From positions 1-15,383 of the forward strand of contig JAEZJW010000164.1 in assembly GCA_023415595.1 (NCBI GenBank): DNA of 15,383 bases. Reading direction: 5' to 3'. A program made the position numbers and the translations under genes. Source of the stretch: Bacillota bacterium (GTDB lineage: Bacteria > Bacillota > Clostridia > Lachnospirales > Lachnospiraceae). Each line of letters opens with the position of its first letter. Position 1 is the first letter of the stretch. The notes under the pieces were generated by a model, which saw only the letters and a list, made by a program, of their open reading frames with translations, had not been told where the DNA came from and did no database searches. Below are positions 14,754 through 15,383 of this stretch, piece by piece.

Positions 14754-14906
14754 TTTAATAAGAAGATAAGTGTATTTGGAAATAGGGATACATGAATTAA
14801 CATATTGTATTGTCATGCAGAAAAAATAAGTATGACTGAAAAGTATGCGTTCATAGGTTAATATCAGATTTACAGGGATCTTTGATACGGAAGGAAGTTA
14901 TTTTAC
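14754..14906 (+). other. AT-rich gap between pgsA and cinA
   Basis: No reading frame of note. The best promoter-like pair is TTGTCA (14810-14815) and TATGAC (14831-14836), but the spacer is only 15 bp, so an independent cinA promoter is possible but unproven. No terminator hairpin and no LexA-type box were recognised. Confidence 0.35.
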
Positions 14907-15383
14907 ATGACAGTTGAATTGATCAGTGTCGGTACAGAAATTCTGCTTGGTAACATCGTTAATACAAATGCAAATTATTTATCCATCAAATGTGCCGAGT
15001 TAGGCTTTTCCTTATTCTATCAGATTTCGGTAGGAGATAATGTTGGCAGATTGTCCGAAGCTCTAAATGCTGCCCTGTCCCGGTCCGATATCGTGATTCT
15101 GACCGGCGGTCTCGGACCGACCCAGGATGACCTGACGAAGGAAACCGTAGCCGAGGTTCTTGGCAGGAAGCTGGTTATGGATGAGCATTCCAGAGAAAGA
15201 ATCCTGGATTACTTTAACCGGGTGCAATATCAAAACGTCGGCAAAGCCTCCGATGGCAAAGCTATGGAAAGCAAAGCCTTTGCTAAAATTACGCATAACA
15301 ACTGGAAGCAGGCCTTGATGATTGAAAACTGCATCGTCGTGGACAATGATAACGGGACTGCACCGGGATATATCGTGGAGGAG
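14907..15383 (+). CDS. cinA: CinA-like competence/damage-inducible protein (nicotinamide-nucleotide amidase family), 3' end cut by window
   Basis: The frame runs open for 159 codons to the last base. The N-terminus MTVELISVGTEILLGNIVNT is the MoCF/molybdopterin-binding-like (COG1058) domain of CinA, followed by IVILTGGLGPTQDDLTKETV and, further on, NNWKQALMI and DNDNGTAPGYIVEE, all characteristic. Full-length CinA proteins (about 410 residues) add a C-terminal nicotinamide-mononucleotide deamidase domain in pyridine-nucleotide salvage; that part lies beyond the window. The N-terminal domain is linked to ADP-ribose hydrolysis in some family members. GGAAGGAAG lies about 10 nt before the ATG. 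Between residues about 108 and 128 the protein has an extra lysine-rich stretch built from a repeat (see 15240-15284). The gene follows pgsA after 153 bp, in the common rimO-pgsA-cinA order. Confidence 0.95.
   Translation, partial: MTVELISVGTEILLGNIVNTNANYLSIKCAELGFSLFYQISVGDNVGRLSEALNAALSRSDIVILTGGLGPTQDDLTKETVAEVLGRKLVMDEHSRERILDYFNRVQYQNVGKASDGKAMESKAFAKITHNNWKQALMIENCIVVDNDNGTAPGYIVEE
15240..15284 (+). repeat. Three degenerate in-frame 15-bp tandem repeats within cinA
   Basis: The 7-mer GCAAAGC recurs at 15241, 15256 and 15271, exactly 15 bp apart, giving three 15-bp units from 15240. In the cinA frame they encode GKASD, GKAME and SKAFA (residues 112-126). The unit length is a multiple of three, so copy changes would keep the frame. 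Confidence 0.75.

Noticed and set aside
14166..14816. Long open frame on the minus strand opposite pgsA
   Set aside because: It is antisense to a clear PgsA with a complete catalytic motif, and its product has an odd His/Gln/Asn-rich composition with no recognisable domain and no good start signal.

Overview
The window looks like a chromosomal segment from a low-to-mid GC, Gram-positive clostridium, most likely a member of the Lachnospiraceae. Evidence: strong Shine-Dalgarno sequences, sigmaA-type promoters with AT-rich spacers, housekeeping genes of Firmicutes type (folD, and rimO-pgsA-cinA in a row), a Cache/HAMP chemoreceptor, a small ECF sigma factor paired with a DUF4179-type membrane partner, and a secreted CotH-like kinase. 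This assignment is inference from gene content; no rRNA is present. No CRISPR array, tRNA, insertion sequence or phage gene was seen.

Layout, left to right. (1) 1-654: 3' part of a PfkB-family 2-keto-3-deoxygluconate kinase gene, interrupted by one in-frame TAA at 160-162. (2) 655-2982: promoter and a 698-residue methyl-accepting chemotaxis protein. (3) 2983-3882: a structured 3' region, a small single-pass membrane protein of unknown function with its own promoter, and a large compound hairpin. (4) 3883-6257: a 762-residue aconitase-superfamily hydratase and its terminator. (5) 6258-8074: an ECF sigma factor (TTG start) overlapping its membrane-anchored putative anti-sigma partner, closed by a perfect 15-bp hairpin shared with the convergent gene. 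(6) 8073-9461, minus strand: a MATE exporter. (7) 9462-9702: a compact divergent promoter region with a cre-like operator at the MATE start site. (8) 9703-12760: folD followed after 40 bp by a secreted CotH-like kinase with a C-terminal membrane anchor. (9) 12761-15383: rimO, pgsA and the 5' part of cinA; the cinA frame carries an in-frame 15-bp triplicated repeat.

How the genes relate. The sigma/anti-sigma pair is a self-contained signalling module: overlapping frames imply translational coupling, and the membrane partner has a short cytoplasmic tail, one membrane helix and a large external domain. rimO-pgsA-cinA is a conserved neighbourhood in Firmicutes, often followed by recA, but its members act in different processes (ribosome modification, phospholipid synthesis, NAD salvage). 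folD and the CotH-like gene are probably co-transcribed with no obvious functional link. The remaining genes are separate transcription units.

Most of the window is ordinary core genome. The points most worth a second look are the nonsense codon in the sugar kinase, the mutually exclusive RNA pairings after the chemoreceptor, the terminator-like hairpin before the aconitase-like gene with no visible promoter between them, the altered Fe-S loop of that enzyme, and the pentapeptide repeat in CinA. I found no convincing wholly new multi-gene system.
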